Source of the DNA: Agrostemma githago
Taxonomy: Eukaryota; Streptophyta; Magnoliopsida; Caryophyllales; Caryophyllaceae
Reading direction: 5' to 3'
Assembly (NCBI GenBank): GCA_958450325.1
Contig: OY288247.1
Location: 59,337,701 to 59,401,700, forward strand
Length of the DNA stretch: 64,000 nt
The notes under the pieces are model-generated. The model was not told where the DNA came from. It ran no database searches and worked only from the letters and a program-made list of their open reading frames with translations. A program made the position numbers and the translations under genes. Position 1 is the stretch's first letter, and each line of letters starts with the position of its first letter. Below are positions 43,401 through 56,612 of this stretch, one piece after another.

Positions 43401-46400
43401 CTGGTCTACGTTGGCTTCTGCTATTCATCATTGCTCTGAAAGTACTAAAGTAACCAAGGAAAATAATTTAGGTATTTTACTTTTATAACCTAGTACAGTA
43501 ATTATTTCATCTACTGTCTCACATATTATGGATTAACATACTTATATTTCATATTTACTACAGAACATCTATTTCTGATTTGAATTTCGTAAAAACTTGA
43601 TGCAGGCATACATCGAAGCTGAGAACAAGCGGCTGGAAAGTGAGCCTTGCCAATTCTCTTCTAAGGAGATAATCATCAAAGTGGAATATAAGTATTGTCC
43701 TAACCTCACCATTATAGATACTCCAGGCCTAACAGCTCCTGCTCCAGCTCGTAAAAATCGAGCTCTGCAGGTACACTTATAGAAATCTTATTTTGGTTTA
43801 AAATCCCTTCTCGCTTGTAAATGATGTTTTTTTGTTGACAGGCTCAAGCTTCCGCTGTAGAGTCGTTAGTGCGAGCTAAAATGCAGCATAAAGAGTTCAT
43901 CATATTGTGCCTTGAAGATTGCAGTGATTGGAGCAATGCAACTACCAGAAAGGTGGTAATGCAAGTAAGTGTTACAGTTTCTTGATTCTTGATAAAAGTG
44001 TGTTGCATCCTCTCGGAAGCCTAATGTCTATATAATGGCTCTCCATCAATGCAAGGCAACTTCCTTGATTTATTGCATAGCGAAAAGTGACCTCTCAACT
44101 AGAGTTTTTTAAGTGTGGGATGGTATTTTCGTAATCATATAAGGCAGCTTTCTAGCCGGACCCAGACGCATTTGCCCATCTCAAAAAACCCGCTTGACCT
44201 CACGTCCCTAGGCTGCTAAATACTCCCTCCTTTTCATTGATATCTTCCACTTTTCCTTTTTTTTCGACAATTTTTTTGATTTCTTCCACTTTCTTTTTTT
44301 TTGGTATCACTTCTCTCTTAGCTAAGTGTCCCACTTACTTTACTCCCTCTCTACTTTTAAGGTGGAAGAAATCAATGAAAAAGAGAGAGCACATGTTAAG
44401 CCCACCATAGTCCAATCCGAGATGTAATGTTGAAATTCTGTTATTGAAACTTAAAAGTACTTGTGAAGCTGTGAAGTTGTGATTGGACTAAATAAAATTT
44501 TGGAGAGGTAACTTATCATTGTAATGTCGATAGAAGCTCATGATACTGATCTCTTTTGTTATCTAAAGCTTTGCTACAAGACTAGCACAAGACTGAGAGA
44601 CCTACAAGGTAACATGAGGAAACCACGACATTGATTCTCTCAGGGCTAAAAATTTTTGGTTGATGGGTTGTGAACTTTGCAATTTGGAAGATAAACTTTC
44701 ACTTCAGAAAAGACCATAAGATAAAAATAACCCATCCAGGAATTAGGGTTGATCTATTTTTCGTTGTGCTAAATGTATCTCTTAACATCTTTGGAACTAG
44801 ATTCCATGCAAGGAAAGTTTGCAATTCTTTCTTTTCCCGCTTTTGACCTTTAGTTGTCTATTACTCTATTATCTGTGTAAAATACCTGATGCTGCTTCAA
44901 AGATGCTCGCTAATCGGACAAATGATCACATCAGCAGGATTTATTGCAGAGGGCCTAGTATATTGTACATTTGTACTCTAGGGGATTAAAAACCAAGTTA
45001 TTCTATAGGTTGTTTGGTTGTCATTTGAAGGAGGGCAAACATAATTAATCCTAGAGGCAAATGGCTACTTGTGATCAAGATTTTTGGGCTGTGTATCTCG
45101 ATTTGATCTCTTTGTTAAGAATGTCTTTTAGGTTTCGTAGGCATTTGGGTACTGATATTTAATTGTATATAAGTTTAGCAATAAAATTGTAGGATATGTG
45201 AATAAGTTGGACTTACAATGTAAATTTGGAACTGAGTAATACAATTTTCTTGTGATTCATGTACTCCACTCAGATCGATCCCGAGCTTTGTAGGACTGTA
45301 ATTGTATCGACAAAGCTTGATACCAAAATACCACAGTTTGCTCGCGCGTCCGATGTTGAGGTTTTTCTCTCACCACCAGCATGTACTCTGGATGGATTCA
45401 TTCTAGGTGACTCTCCCTTCTTCACTTCCGTGCCTTCTGGAAGAGTTGGTTCTTTTTCTGATTCCGTTTACAGATCAAACGATGAATTTAAGAAGGTATG
45501 TGTGTGCTTGTCTTCATGGCCTGAGTCAAAATAAGCTTTCATTTCTCTATGCTCTTATCAACATTAACTATTGACAAACATGTTTATGCTGTCATTTTGA
45601 TCTTTCTATCTAAACAACTTGGTTGTTTTTAAAAGTCATGTGTTTGGTCCTCACCAGCATCATAACTCTGCACGTTCCTTTAAATTATACGTAGTATTAG
45701 AAAGTGGCACGTCATGAGACATATACTTTTTCAAAGTTAAATCTTCATATTTAGAATGTATATGGAATTTTGTATTTTCTGAAGACCTTGCAGGTGGTAC
45801 TTTTGTCATTTTGTGTACATCGAGAGTTGGGTTAAAATTGTAGTCTTCCCATATTATGAGCACCTAGGTGAGGTGATTGTGGTATTTCAGTGAAAGTTTG
45901 CGTAGTTTGATATGGCTACACCATATCAGATACACTCCTATAGAATGTGGTCATGAGTGCGGATGTGGTCGCCCTGCTTTTGTCTACGCATAGTGCAGAT
46001 CTCTGATGAGGCATTACTCTTTTGCTTTTTATTAACACTCTCGTCTGGAGTCCTGAAACTAGGCAAAGCACCTGTCTTGTGTCTATCATGTTGATTTGAA
46101 CACTGCACAAGTACTCTCTCTGTTTTTTATGTTTCTTCCTGTATTCCTTTTATGGCCGTTTTTTTTATTTCTTCACATTTCTACTCTTACCTTTTTTGTT
46201 CATCATATTTTACCTTTTTGTTCTCATTGGATACAACTCATTTCGTAAGGCCCACCATTCATTACTTAACAATATTTTAACAACTTTTTTATTCCAAGTG
46301 CAAAAAGAAATGGGAAGAAACATAAAAAACGGAGGGAGTATGTTAATTTAACATGCAATTCCTAGTTCAGTATTAAAAGTCATGGGATATTTAAACTACA

Positions 46401-49400
46401 ATCAGCTGCTTATTTTACCAGGCTGTATGCTTAAGAGAGATCGAAGATATTTCATCTTTGGAGGAGAAGCTGGGCAGACAACTCTCAAAAAAAGAAAGAA
46501 GCCGAATAGGAATAAGCAGCCTGAGGCTATTTTTAGAAGAATTGCTGCAGAAGAGGTTCACAATGTCATCTGTGAACTCTGAACTTCCTTCTAAATTTAT
46601 CATACTTTGTATCCTCATCTTGTGTTGGGTTTTAGGTACATCGATAGTGTTCCGTTGATCATCCCGCTTCTTGAGAAAGAGCATCGTGGTGCAACTAAAA
46701 ATCTGAACGACATTAATGAAGAACTGAGGTTAGATGATTTTTATTCTTTTTCTTTTTGTAGTCAGTTTACTTTAAGCCGTAGAGGAATCTCAAGATATTT
46801 GATTACTAGAAAGAGAATATGTCATTTTTGGTAGTTCTTACAAGCATTTAGTTCAATTTTAGGTTTACAAATTGTAACCTTTAATTGAGGTTAATTCACT
46901 TCTGATCTTTGCCCAAACTCTTTTTTTAAACTTGGAGTTCTTATGTTGACTGTTTCTTGTATATAAAAGGATCGGCGATACCTCCTTATCCAGAACATAA
47001 TGATGTCTAAAACTCGTAACTTGAGATTTTCTCATTTGTACATGAGAAACCCTTTAAACTTTTATCTTCTTTCTGAGATGATTTGAGGAGATAAGTGAGA
47101 TATTAGGGTATCCCAAAGAGTACCAACCTAACATTGATTCAGCGAAGGATGATAAACATTGATGCTATGTCATACTTAGGAATCTTAGGATCAGTTTGAC
47201 TTTTCTCTAATTTATGAGATTGTAATATAGGTTCTCAAGTTGTTCTCTATTCTCATTGATCAATCCCTATTTATACTGTTAATATTTTATAATATAATCC
47301 TAGATTCCTAACACTATTTACCCTCTCTGTCTTAGTCATTTGTTTACCTTTAAAATACGCTTCAGAAATAATCTAAAAGGTAAACAAATGACGCACAGAA
47401 AGACTGAAAGTGTATATTGTCTCTTCGACTTACATCTTATTTCGTGATGTGTTATCATTATATTTCCTATTCTTATCATAATATCATAGCATATGACTCC
47501 ATATGGTATTCTATTCCTAACACATAATGACTTCGGCTCTCTTACTGCAAATCTACGATCCCTTTGGCAATACCTCTGAAACCAGTTGCCGATAATATAT
47601 AATTCTTGTAGGCTCTGAAGTCTTATCTACTAATATGATGTGTTATCCATGCTCTCTGATGGTTATATACATATACTGATCCTGTTTTCTTTTTATGCAG
47701 TATGTTGAGTGAATTGAATTTGAAGGAGAAAGGAAGAGAGTTTCATGATCAGTTTCTTACAAAGGTTCCCATGCTTGTGCCTTTGCTTAAGATTTTGTTA
47801 TATTTTGTTGCACCTTATGATTGACCCATCTGACTAAATAGCTAGTCCCCACTTAAATATTCTTACAGAGGTGATGCAAAATTGCTCCAAGTCTTTGTTG
47901 GTGGGATAGAACATTATTCGAGATTATATTAAAAAAACTTGAATGACTCATTTGGTAAGGGTTTATAAGGATTGTAATGATAATGTGCATTAGTTTGCTG
48001 AAAATGTCTTTAATGGAACTGAAGTAAATTGTGTATTTGATATTTTTGCCCTTCCGCTCTTATTGCCTCTTGAATTTGAGGGAAAACCGGAGAACATACT
48101 TTTATTATAACCAATCACTATGACGCCGGGAAATTAATGTTAAACTTCGCAACAACATTATATATCTATTTACCAGAAAGATTTGTTTTCCGCATGAGTA
48201 CTTTCTTTTCCAACATCAATTATGTTTTGCCCAATAAGTTTTGATATTAGATAATGATGCATGATAACACAAGTAATAGCTATACTATCTCCATCCCGTC
48301 ATTATTGTCTCTATTGGACTTTGGTCGTCTTATCCTAGTGGTTAAGACTAGGTGCTTTGGGACAGTAGGTCTCATGTTCGAATCCCCTCTCCCCCTATAT
48401 TATATTGTGACTAAGTGCGCTCTTCGTTGAACCAAAAAAAGTACAAGATAAGATGTGACTTTTTGTATTTGGATTATCAAACTATTATTTTCATACTCCC
48501 TCTGGTCACAAATTATTGCCCCGCTTTCCTTTTATGGCAGTTTATTATTTTTTGCCCCATTTCTCCACTTTCCTTATTTGTCACATACTAATTATCCATC
48601 TATCCTTATGAATACTCTTTATTATGAATTGTGCCATTGTCTTAACCAACGAAATTGTGCCATCTATCCTTATAAATGCAAAACATTTAATTTCTGGCCC
48701 ACCACTTCTTACTTTAACATTGTTAAGTGAGTTTCTTATTTTCCGTGCATTACCCTATGTGGCAATAATTAATGACCGAAGGGAGTATAATACTAGCCTT
48801 TATAAATTTCTAGTGTTCTATAATTATATTGTGAGAAAATTTCGGCCAAAGCCAACATTGTTTGACTACGAATTCCAAACGGAACAATAGAAATGGGATG
48901 GACTATGAAAGGTGCAGATGATGGTGAACTACACGGGGTAGCTTTTAAAAGTGCCTTTTTTTTCCTTATAGAGATAGACGTTTAAGTTTTAACATATGGT
49001 TTTGTTGTGATGAAATCTTTTTAGTTTTCATGTGCCACATATGGCAGAGTCTGCCTTTTGCTGCCACATTTATTATCTGTAAGGAGACAATTTATTGTGT
49101 ATGAGACCTAAAAGAAAGAAAAAAAATATGTGAAGCAACCATTCAACTTAGAAGATTTTGAATTCGGGAGCCATTTGTCACGTGACTTGTTCTCATCGGT
49201 TTGAGTCTCTGACTCTCTATGATTGAGGTTTAATATTATGCTTTTGCGTTTATGGTGTCAAATTATTTATTTGCACTTATGCTAACCTTTGCAGTTGTCA
49301 TTACTTTTGAAAGGATCCATAGTAGCACCACCAGATAAATTTGGTAAGTTGTAAAGGCTTGTTTGTTGTTGAGCATTAGGTTGATTCCGTGTGCAAAGCT

Positions 49401-52400
49401 GGAAAATATTAAAGCATTTGTATCATTGTTTTGATTGCAGGGGAAACACTACAAGATGAAAGAGTGCATGGAGGAGGATTTGTTGGTCCCGATGGTCTCC
49501 AATTTCCACCAAAATTAATACCGGTAGGTTGATCCTTCTACTATTTGAGTCCCAAACTATTACTCTCATTTGACTTGGGTGGTCAAAATGTTATATGAGA
49601 AGCACTACCCAACATCGTTTGTGTATGATTATGTAATCCCTTGGATTGGGTGAGTCTTACATCCCTTGTAAGCTTTGGTGCTTTGGATTGGATGGGAGGA
49701 AGTACAAGATAGAGTTTCCATGTACAAATATATTTTCTAGACTATTCTAAAATATGTACATATTTTATACACTAATGGTTTTGCCAATCGGGACCAATAT
49801 TAATGAGATGGAGAGAGTATGTAATTAGCGTGGGCATGTCCAAGTCTTCCAAAATTTGATTATTACTGTATTTTATATCTGTGTCTTTTGCTGTATCTGA
49901 ATAGAACTCTCATTCTAAGAAGTTTACCAATATTAATGAGATGGAGAGAGTATGTAATTAGCGTGGGCATGTCCCAGTCTTCCAAAATTTGATTATTATT
50001 TTATATCCGCATCTTTTGCTGCATTTGAATAGAACTCTCATTCGAACAAGTTTTAGGCTCATGTCAGGAAAGAGATTTGATTTTTGTGATCTGTTTTTCC
50101 TTGTTACTTCTGATATTTGTAGACCATGTCTTACTGCATGTCCGCTTGTGACTTATAAGTAATTCAACAGCTACCTATGCTCTAACTAGAGGACTTTTGT
50201 GTTAGGCCATAATAACTATTTATTCTGAAAATGTAATATTTAGTTTAGCTTGTTTGATTGTTTCCCTTTTTAGAAGCATTCAGTTTTGAATCATAATACT
50301 TGAAAATATCATGTAGAATGCAGGAATGCGTCTCTATGGAGGTGCACAGTACCATCGAGCTATGGCTGAATTCCGCTTTGTGGTAGGAGGTACTAAATGC
50401 CCACAAATCACACGTGAAGAAATAGTAAATGCATGTGGGGTTGAAGATATTCATGATGGAACAAATTATTCAAGGTATCTACGTCATTCTTCTTGCTGAG
50501 CATAATGATTACGTGAACTTGACATTACTCCCTGATGTGTGCTTATCCTCTTGTCTGTGAGTTTTTATTGTCATGTATAATTCATGTGGCTTCCATTCAG
50601 AACTCTCCAGCATATGTTTCTGGATGTTATGATCTCCGCTCAATGATATGTGTCTGCATACCGTATTACTTGCTCTGATGTACATGTACTTTATTTGTAA
50701 TTTGTGGTAGAAAACTCTTTTAAACTAATTATTTTTCTTTTCTGTAGCTCTCTGCTGTTATTTAGGTTTTTAAATCAAAAGCCTCAGCCTTCTCACTGTA
50801 AAGGTATCCGTAATCTAAGAATACATATTTTGTGTTTCGTAACCTACGTATTGTCTTGTCAGAGAGAGAGAGAGCAGCGCATAATCTTTTCCATTTGTGT
50901 ATTTTGTATGCACGTAGTGCATGAATTTAGGCGATGTCTAATATCCATGGTTTAAGTAGTCAACCAGAATCTCTTTCTCTGTGATTACAACATTGTGAAA
51001 GGGGCTACATCCTTGGCTAAGTACATTATGATTGTGGGTTTGTGCGTAGGAGGTCCATACTCGCGTCATTAACTTGTGTAGGTGCATCATATATGCTTTC
51101 AAGTTTCTCTTAACATAGTAGTGCATCTAGTGTATATATATGCAATAGGGTTGCAAGTAATTTTTTTCTTTGCATGCATTATTTTGTATACGGCACTATT
51201 TTGCTTAATCTACTACTTTTACAGGACGGCTTGTGTGATTGCTGTTTCGAAGGCTCGAGATACATTTGAACCTTTCTTGCAACAGGTGACGTGCTAGTTA
51301 GGAGTTTCAGTACGTTTGCTTTCTTGTCCTGCTAGTAGATGTCTTATCAATACTGTAGTACAAGTATTTGCGTACTTTTAGATCCTATTATTCAATTTAC
51401 TGTTTGTATAATGCTTCACACACAGATGTTTTCCTGGAAAATATAGTACTTCTTTCTTCCACAATTGTTCTACCCTTTTGGTAGGGCACAATTTTTTTGG
51501 TATGAATATTTAATTGAAAAAGTAAAGGTAGTAGTGAGGGTAATATAGGAAAAAAGATGACCAAAAAGTAGTTATTGTATAAATGGGTTGGTAATTATTA
51601 TAGTCATAAGTAAAAAGTGAGGGTAGTATAGTAAAAAAGTTGTATCAAATAGGAAATATTTGGAATGGGAAGAAGATAGAAAGACGGCCGAAAATAGAAA
51701 ATGGGAAGAATGAAGTACAACACTTTCATAATGTTTGTCATTCTTGTTAAGCAATTGGAATGTTTAAGAAAGTCTGAATTAATCTATCATTAATCCTTGT
51801 GTGTTTTAAGCTTATCTCGTATAAATCCTATTTGTTTGCAGTTGGGCAATAGGTTACTGCATATTCTCAAGAGATTGCTTCCTATCTGCATTCACCTTCT
51901 ACAGGTATAGATTTTTTTTTGATGTCAGGGTAGCGATGCTTCATTGATTAAGTTTGTTGTAGATTTGAAAAAAAAAATTGTGTTAACTTTAAAAAAACAT
52001 TCAGAAAGACGGTCAATATCTGAGCCACAATGAGGTATTTCTGGATCGTGTTGCTTCTGCCTTCAGCAATTTTGCAGAATCCACTGAGAGATCCTGCAGG
52101 GAAAAGTAAGCAACTATTGTAGCATACTACCACCATCACCGCTGTTGCTTTGATATTCTTCTAATATTATACTTCAATCCATTTCTATTGATGTTCCACA
52201 AGTGTCAATTTTGATTATTCTCTTCTAATACTCCGTATATGGTAGAGATACAACTTTAAACTGGTAGCATGCAATTTATAAAAACGTATTTTCATAATAA
52301 CATCTGAAAGAGGCTATACCTAGTTCTCCCTTAATAATCTGCTGTTCTTCTCATTTGACCATTTAAGGTTTAAGTTTCAGAAGATTGATTGCAAATATGT

Positions 52401-54884
52401 TTTTCAGATAAATAAAGAATTAAATGTGATACTTTGTTTATCCCTTTCACCAAGTTATATAGTCAACCAAAACAGTTACAAGAATGATAAAAACAATCAA
52501 CGTCGTCTTTGTGACCATGAAAAGTCAAACTGGAACATTAAATTAGGGAGGGAGTATATATATTGTGAGAAAGCAGGTGGGCCGGATACAAACAACTGTA
52601 TTATCCCAATCGCTTACAAGGCTCCGAGACATTGGGGGGCAGGTGGGCCGGATGTTCGTAATATTACCCTTGTGTTTATCAACATAGAGATGTGACTGTT
52701 TGCAAATGACCTCCGAAGTCAAACGGAGGCAATAAAAATTGGATGGAGTTGTAGATTTTGTAGAATACATAAACACTGTTCAATTGTTCATAAGCTCTTT
52801 AAATAATGGAGTATACTCTTCTGTTGATCAATGAGGTATCCTTTGCTAGTCTGGCTATTTGGTTCCTTGTTAGCATACTGATTCATGTGTCCACAGAAAC
52901 CTGTTGCAGTAAACGTTTGTTGTTTTATATGGTTCGTTTTCTCAAAAAAGGCCTAATTTACAACCTTACTTAGTTTAGTCTTTTTTTCAATTATGGTCTT
53001 GAGTGCTGTAAAATATCTTTATAATGTTGTATAGCCTGTTTGTATGATCATGATCATAATTTATGATTTGTGTAATTTCAACTATTTTAATTGTTAGTTA
53101 TTTTACAGCTTTCCTACATCTTTCAATCACAGTATTTGGAGCATGTCCTTTTCACGGGCTTTGCCTCTTAGTTTGAGTTCTTTTCTAACAGATGATTTTC
53201 GATAGGTGTATGGAAGATCTGGTGAGCACCACGCGCTATGTTTCTTGGTCCCTACATAACAAGGTAATATCAGCTTAACATAATTTTTTGTTCTCTCTTG
53301 CAAACACAACACAAGATATGAAAACCGTTTTTGAGATAAAGAAATGCAAGGCAGGAAAATGAAATGTGTGGTCATCTAATGAACACTCTGATCACTCATC
53401 TTCATTACGTTAAAGGGTTAAATTATACTCTAGCGATTATGAATTTGTGACCTAGTGTTTTAAGTACAACTGAACGGAGATGCACCTTCTCAAATGATGA
53501 CAGTGTTTTGATTTCTCATATTCATGTGGAAGGAAATATGTACCCGTTTTAGAAAGTAATTATGTCTGTTCCAACTTAGTATAGAAATTCGTCAAGTGGT
53601 GATAATTGTGACCCAATTTTGAAAATTGTCAGCAACAAAATTGGGCTTGTGTTTTTATCCGAGCATTTTCAAGTGTCAGTGTGAAGTAATGAGGTATAAA
53701 ATAGAATAGCATTACTTCATAGTCCCTTCATTCCATTAGATTCTATACTTTTGATTATAATATATCTCAAATATATTACACGAATATATAGAATCAATGG
53801 AATGGAGGGAGTATCATTTTTTGAATAAAGCTGCCTTGGTTTGATAACCCGTGTAGGACTATACGTTAAAACCCTCCTAAGTTTTGCAGAACCGAGCTGG
53901 TTTACGTCATTTTTTGGATTCGTTTGGTGCAAGTGGAATAGATCAGTCCATGAGTTCTTCTCCTATAATTTCCCAAGATTCAATAGTCAATGAAAAGCCA
54001 GAGAATAAACCAAAAGCAGGTGCGAAATCAAACCACTTAGTTCCTGGGATGGACTCCGGTAACTCAACTCAGCTAACGGAGACCAGGCTGGCGGACCTGC
54101 TCGATAATACCCTTTGGAATAGGAGACTTGCTCCATCATCTGAGAGAATTGTCTATGCCCTAGTTCAGCAAATTTTCCATGGGATTAAAGAATACTTTTT
54201 GGCATCTGCTGAGCTGAAGGTGGTTGTTATTCTTCTTCGTTGTTCATTTTCCGTTTCGCTCCACAATTAACATTCAAGGAGAATAAATCTCTAAGATGAT
54301 TTATGAACTCTTTTCAGCTACTTATACTTGTTCTACACATTGTTCACCAAACTGTATGTTCTTATTTTATGATGTAGTAGTTACAAAGTACTCCGTACTA
54401 GTTAGTCAATGCAGTTTTCAAAGTAATTTTCATCACGGTAATCTTCTTGTCTTTTGTATTAATTTTGATTTTGTTCTCTCCTTGCAGTTCAATTGCTTTT
54501 TGTTAATGCCAATAGTAGACAAGCTGCCGACATTGTTACGTGAAGACTTAGAATGTAACTTCGTAAATAATGTGGACAGCGTCTTCGATATTTCTAGTTT
54601 GAGAAGCTCTTTAAACCAACGCAAGCGGGATATGGAGATCGAACTTAAACGGGTATGGTGACACATCTTGAGTCCTTTCTCTCTCTTTTCAAAGTATTGT
54701 CATTTAGTATTTACATGATCGGCATATGGATTTTGTTTGACGCAAATTCAAACCAATGGATTTTTATTGATTGTGAATCCTAGAAGGCTGACTCTTTGTT
54801 TGGGACGCGCAGATTGGAAGGCTGAAAGACAAATTCAAACAAATTCACACACAACTATATCAGGAAGCCAAGTCTGCACCATAA
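40430..54884 (+). CDS. ARC5: ARC5/DRP5B, chloroplast-division dynamin GTPase (17 exons)
   Basis: Exons: 40430-40732, 43606-43770, 43842-43964, 45274-45495, 46422-46555, 46636-46728, 47701-47764, 49295-49343, 49441-49523, 50317-50474, 51225-51285, 51842-51904, 52005-52105, 53206-53263, 53890-54219, 54488-54652, 54813-54884. All introns are GT-AG and phases join. The total is 748 codons including TAA; the Arabidopsis protein is about 777, and the difference is a shorter N-terminus. The start could be either of two adjacent ATGs (40430, 40433). The GTPase domain has a P-loop GHQTDGKS (residues 35-42), DTPG (139-142) and TKLD (210-213). 'GGAQYHRAMAEFRF' and the 'LADLLDNTLWNR' block are ARC5-specific, and a GED-like helical region closes the protein. 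ARC5 assembles on the outer envelope at the division site, recruited by PDV1/PDV2, and constricts the chloroplast; it also acts on peroxisomes. No stop or frameshift is seen, so it appears functional. Intron 1 (2.9 kb) and several others are enlarged by transposons. Confidence 0.95.
41539..42331. mobile_element. Harbinger/Tourist-like MITE in ARC5 intron 1
   Basis: The ends GGGGGTGTTTGGTTGTCGG…GCTGTTTACCAAACAGGGCC are imperfect inverted repeats of the GGGCCTGTTTGG kind, flanked by ATA on both sides (41536-41538, 42332-42334). AT-rich interior with no coding sequence. Confidence 0.65.
42336..42580 (+). mobile_element. Copia/TRIM-like LTR with primer site, fragment
   Basis: TGTTGGAGTAGTGCTCC…TTGCA looks like a ~220-base LTR. 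Nine bases on is GATGGTATCAGAAGG, close to the initiator-Met primer site TGGTATCAGAGC. No second LTR is recognised before exon 2. It begins right after the MITE. Confidence 0.45.
44223..44389. mobile_element. Stowaway-like MITE in ARC5 intron 3
   Basis: The arms CTCCCTCCTTTTCATTGATA and TCAATGAAAAAGAGAGAG are diverged inverted repeats. The left flank is TA. Confidence 0.6.
46113..46339. mobile_element. Stowaway-type MITE in ARC5 intron 4
   Basis: CTCTCTCTGTTTTTTATGTT at the left pairs with AACATAAAAAACGGAGGGAG-type sequence at the right; TA flanks. Confidence 0.75.
48322..48440 (+). mobile_element. tRNA-derived SINE in ARC5 intron 7
   Basis: Box A 'TATCCTAGTGGTTAAGAC' and box B 'ATGTTCGAATCCC' are spaced as in a Pol III promoter. 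A short body ends 'TTGAACCAAAAAAAG'. It does not form a full tRNA. Confidence 0.7.
48496..48785. mobile_element. Stowaway-like MITE in ARC5 intron 7
   Basis: CTCCCTCTGGTCACAAATTA and TTAATGACCGAAGGGAG are inverted and flanked by TA. Confidence 0.75.
49793..50057. repeat. 133-bp tandem duplication in ARC5 intron 9
   Basis: Two head-to-tail copies, each beginning ACCAATATTAATGAGATGG, with a few differences. Confidence 0.8.
51447..51718. mobile_element. Stowaway-like MITE in ARC5 intron 11
   Basis: AGTACTTCTTTCTTCC near the left end and GGGAAGAATGAAGTAC at the right form inverted ends. The interior is GT-rich with no coding sequence. Confidence 0.6.
53722..53811. mobile_element. Short Stowaway-like MITE in ARC5 intron 14
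   Basis: About 90 bases. The left end GTCCCTTCATTCCATTAGAT pairs with the right end AATCAATGGAATGGAGGGAG. It is almost a complete foldback. Confidence 0.75.
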
Positions 54885-55584
54885 TATGTGGTCGCCTCAA
54901 ATGAGCAGGTTATGGTCGTCAGAGTGTGCGAGACATAGAAATGAGACCTGAAATGGTTAGTCAACGTAACCTGGTCTTGTTCATCTGAGCAATACACATG
55001 CTCTAAATGCTGAATCATGTTTGTCTTTAGTCGGGCCTATGCAATGCGTATGGTGATATTTGCAGTGTGGTTTGCTTATTATACCTTTGAGCTACATTGC
55101 TTCAGTGTATATCCAAATCTACAGAACATACTATCCCATACTCTGATTCACCGAAGTCCCACCCTTTACGATCTATCTGTATCTATATGTCCAACTGCAC
55201 CTCGCTATTATATACTTAGCCATGTCCATTGGTACTCGACCCTCTCTCTTCAGATGTCTATTGGTACTCGTTAGATATGGTGATTGGTTGGGTACAAAAT
55301 TGCGTTGGATCATGTTGGTGGTATTTGCATTCAGAATTAGTTGGGGTGATGCAAGTTAATATGGGTTTAGGTAATACTTCAAATGTGTTACGGTCAGGTA
55401 TATCTTATATATTAGAATTTACATTGACAATTTCACTCACCTATGAATAGTGTCCAAAAAGCAAAGGGTGGTACTTCTTTATACTTTAGGTTTACTCAAT
55501 TATACTTCAAAATTACTACCATATCCTTCTCATTTCTCCCTCCCTACCCATCGCCACCTAATTTTCTAGAGAGATAAAATTTCA
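54885..55584. other. ARC5 3' flank
   Basis: It contains the presumed 3' UTR. No second gene or transposon is recognised. Confidence 0.5.
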
Positions 55585-55960
55585 CAACTCAATTGCATTA
55601 GGGTTCTTTGAAAAAAAATCCTAATTTGTGATGATTCAAGTACAAATTAAGGTCAGAAATTTTAAATTCAATTGTACTAATTTGGGTTCTTCGAAAAGTC
55701 TTCATTTGCGATAATACAAGTAGAAACTGAGGTTAGGAAATTCTAATCAATTGCATAGATTTTTAGGAAAAGTTCTAATTTGTGATGAATTTGAAATCAA
55801 TTGCATCAATTAGGGTTCTTCGGAAAGTTCTAATTTGCGATGAATTTGAAATCAATTGCACCAATTAGGGTTCTTCGAATACTAATTTGCGATGAATTTC
55901 AAGTCAATTGCACCAATTAGTGTTTTTTTCGAAAAAGTCCTCATTTGAGATTATACAAGA
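55585..55960. repeat. Six imperfect tandem units
   Basis: Units of about 50-80 bases, each beginning CAATTGCA (or close) and containing AATTAGGGTTCTTCG and AATTTG(C/T)GATGA. They start near 55590, 55668, 55750, 55799, 55853 and 55904. The rest, to about 56290, is AT-rich and may be part of the same unclassified element. Confidence 0.7.
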
Positions 55961-56330
55961 ATCCTAAATAATTAATTAACATTAATTAGCCCTAATTTTC
56001 AATCAATTAATTATAAAATTTCTATATGATAAAATATCGATTATCAAACTATGATCCATAGTGAATTTGCGAGTAATGATGGATCGATTTATAGTATTGA
56101 TGAAGTTAGTAAAGAATTTTGATGGAAAGATTGGTTTAGAATAGAGTTAAAACAATGTGAGTTCTTTAGAATAGAGAAGGGGTAATATTGGAAATTTTTG
56201 GAAGTTTTAAGGATGATTGAGTAACACTGACTTATGAAAAAGTAATTCCGAAAGTAAATGCTAAGAATCAAATGGAACAGGGGAAGTATAAGGATTTAGA
56301 TTAAGATCATGCGAGAACCACTATATTGTT

Positions 56331-56598
56331 GAGAACCGTGGGAACCAAGCAAAATATACTAAGAAGTGGTCAGGCCTGTGGAGCATAGGGGGTCTTTCGA
56401 CCAGCCAGTGGGGTAAAGAGGCCCTGTCGGTCGGCTTGGAGGTCACAGCCGGACAGGTCTCCTGTCCTCCATCGGTCGGCCTTCACAGTTTGTCCATCGG
56501 CCCCCGTACCCCCACACGCCGACCGATCGGCCCCCTTTACCCTCATCACCCTGACGTTTTCTCTACTGTTTTTGCTTGGTTCTCACGGTTCTTGACTC
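56331..56598. mobile_element. Foldback element or MITE, unclassified
   Basis: GAGAACCGTGGGAACCAAGC at the left is matched by GCTTGGTTCTCACGGTTCTT at the right (one or two differences). The GC-rich interior itself has inverted phrases (GTCGGTCGGC / GCCGACCGATCGG). No clear target duplication. Confidence 0.65.
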
Positions 56599-56612
56599 TA
56601 AGGATTTATTTA

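Noticed and set aside
48322..48440. Possible tRNA gene
   Set aside because: Box A and B words are present but the acceptor and anticodon stems do not pair well and a SINE-like tail follows; it is a SINE, not a tRNA.
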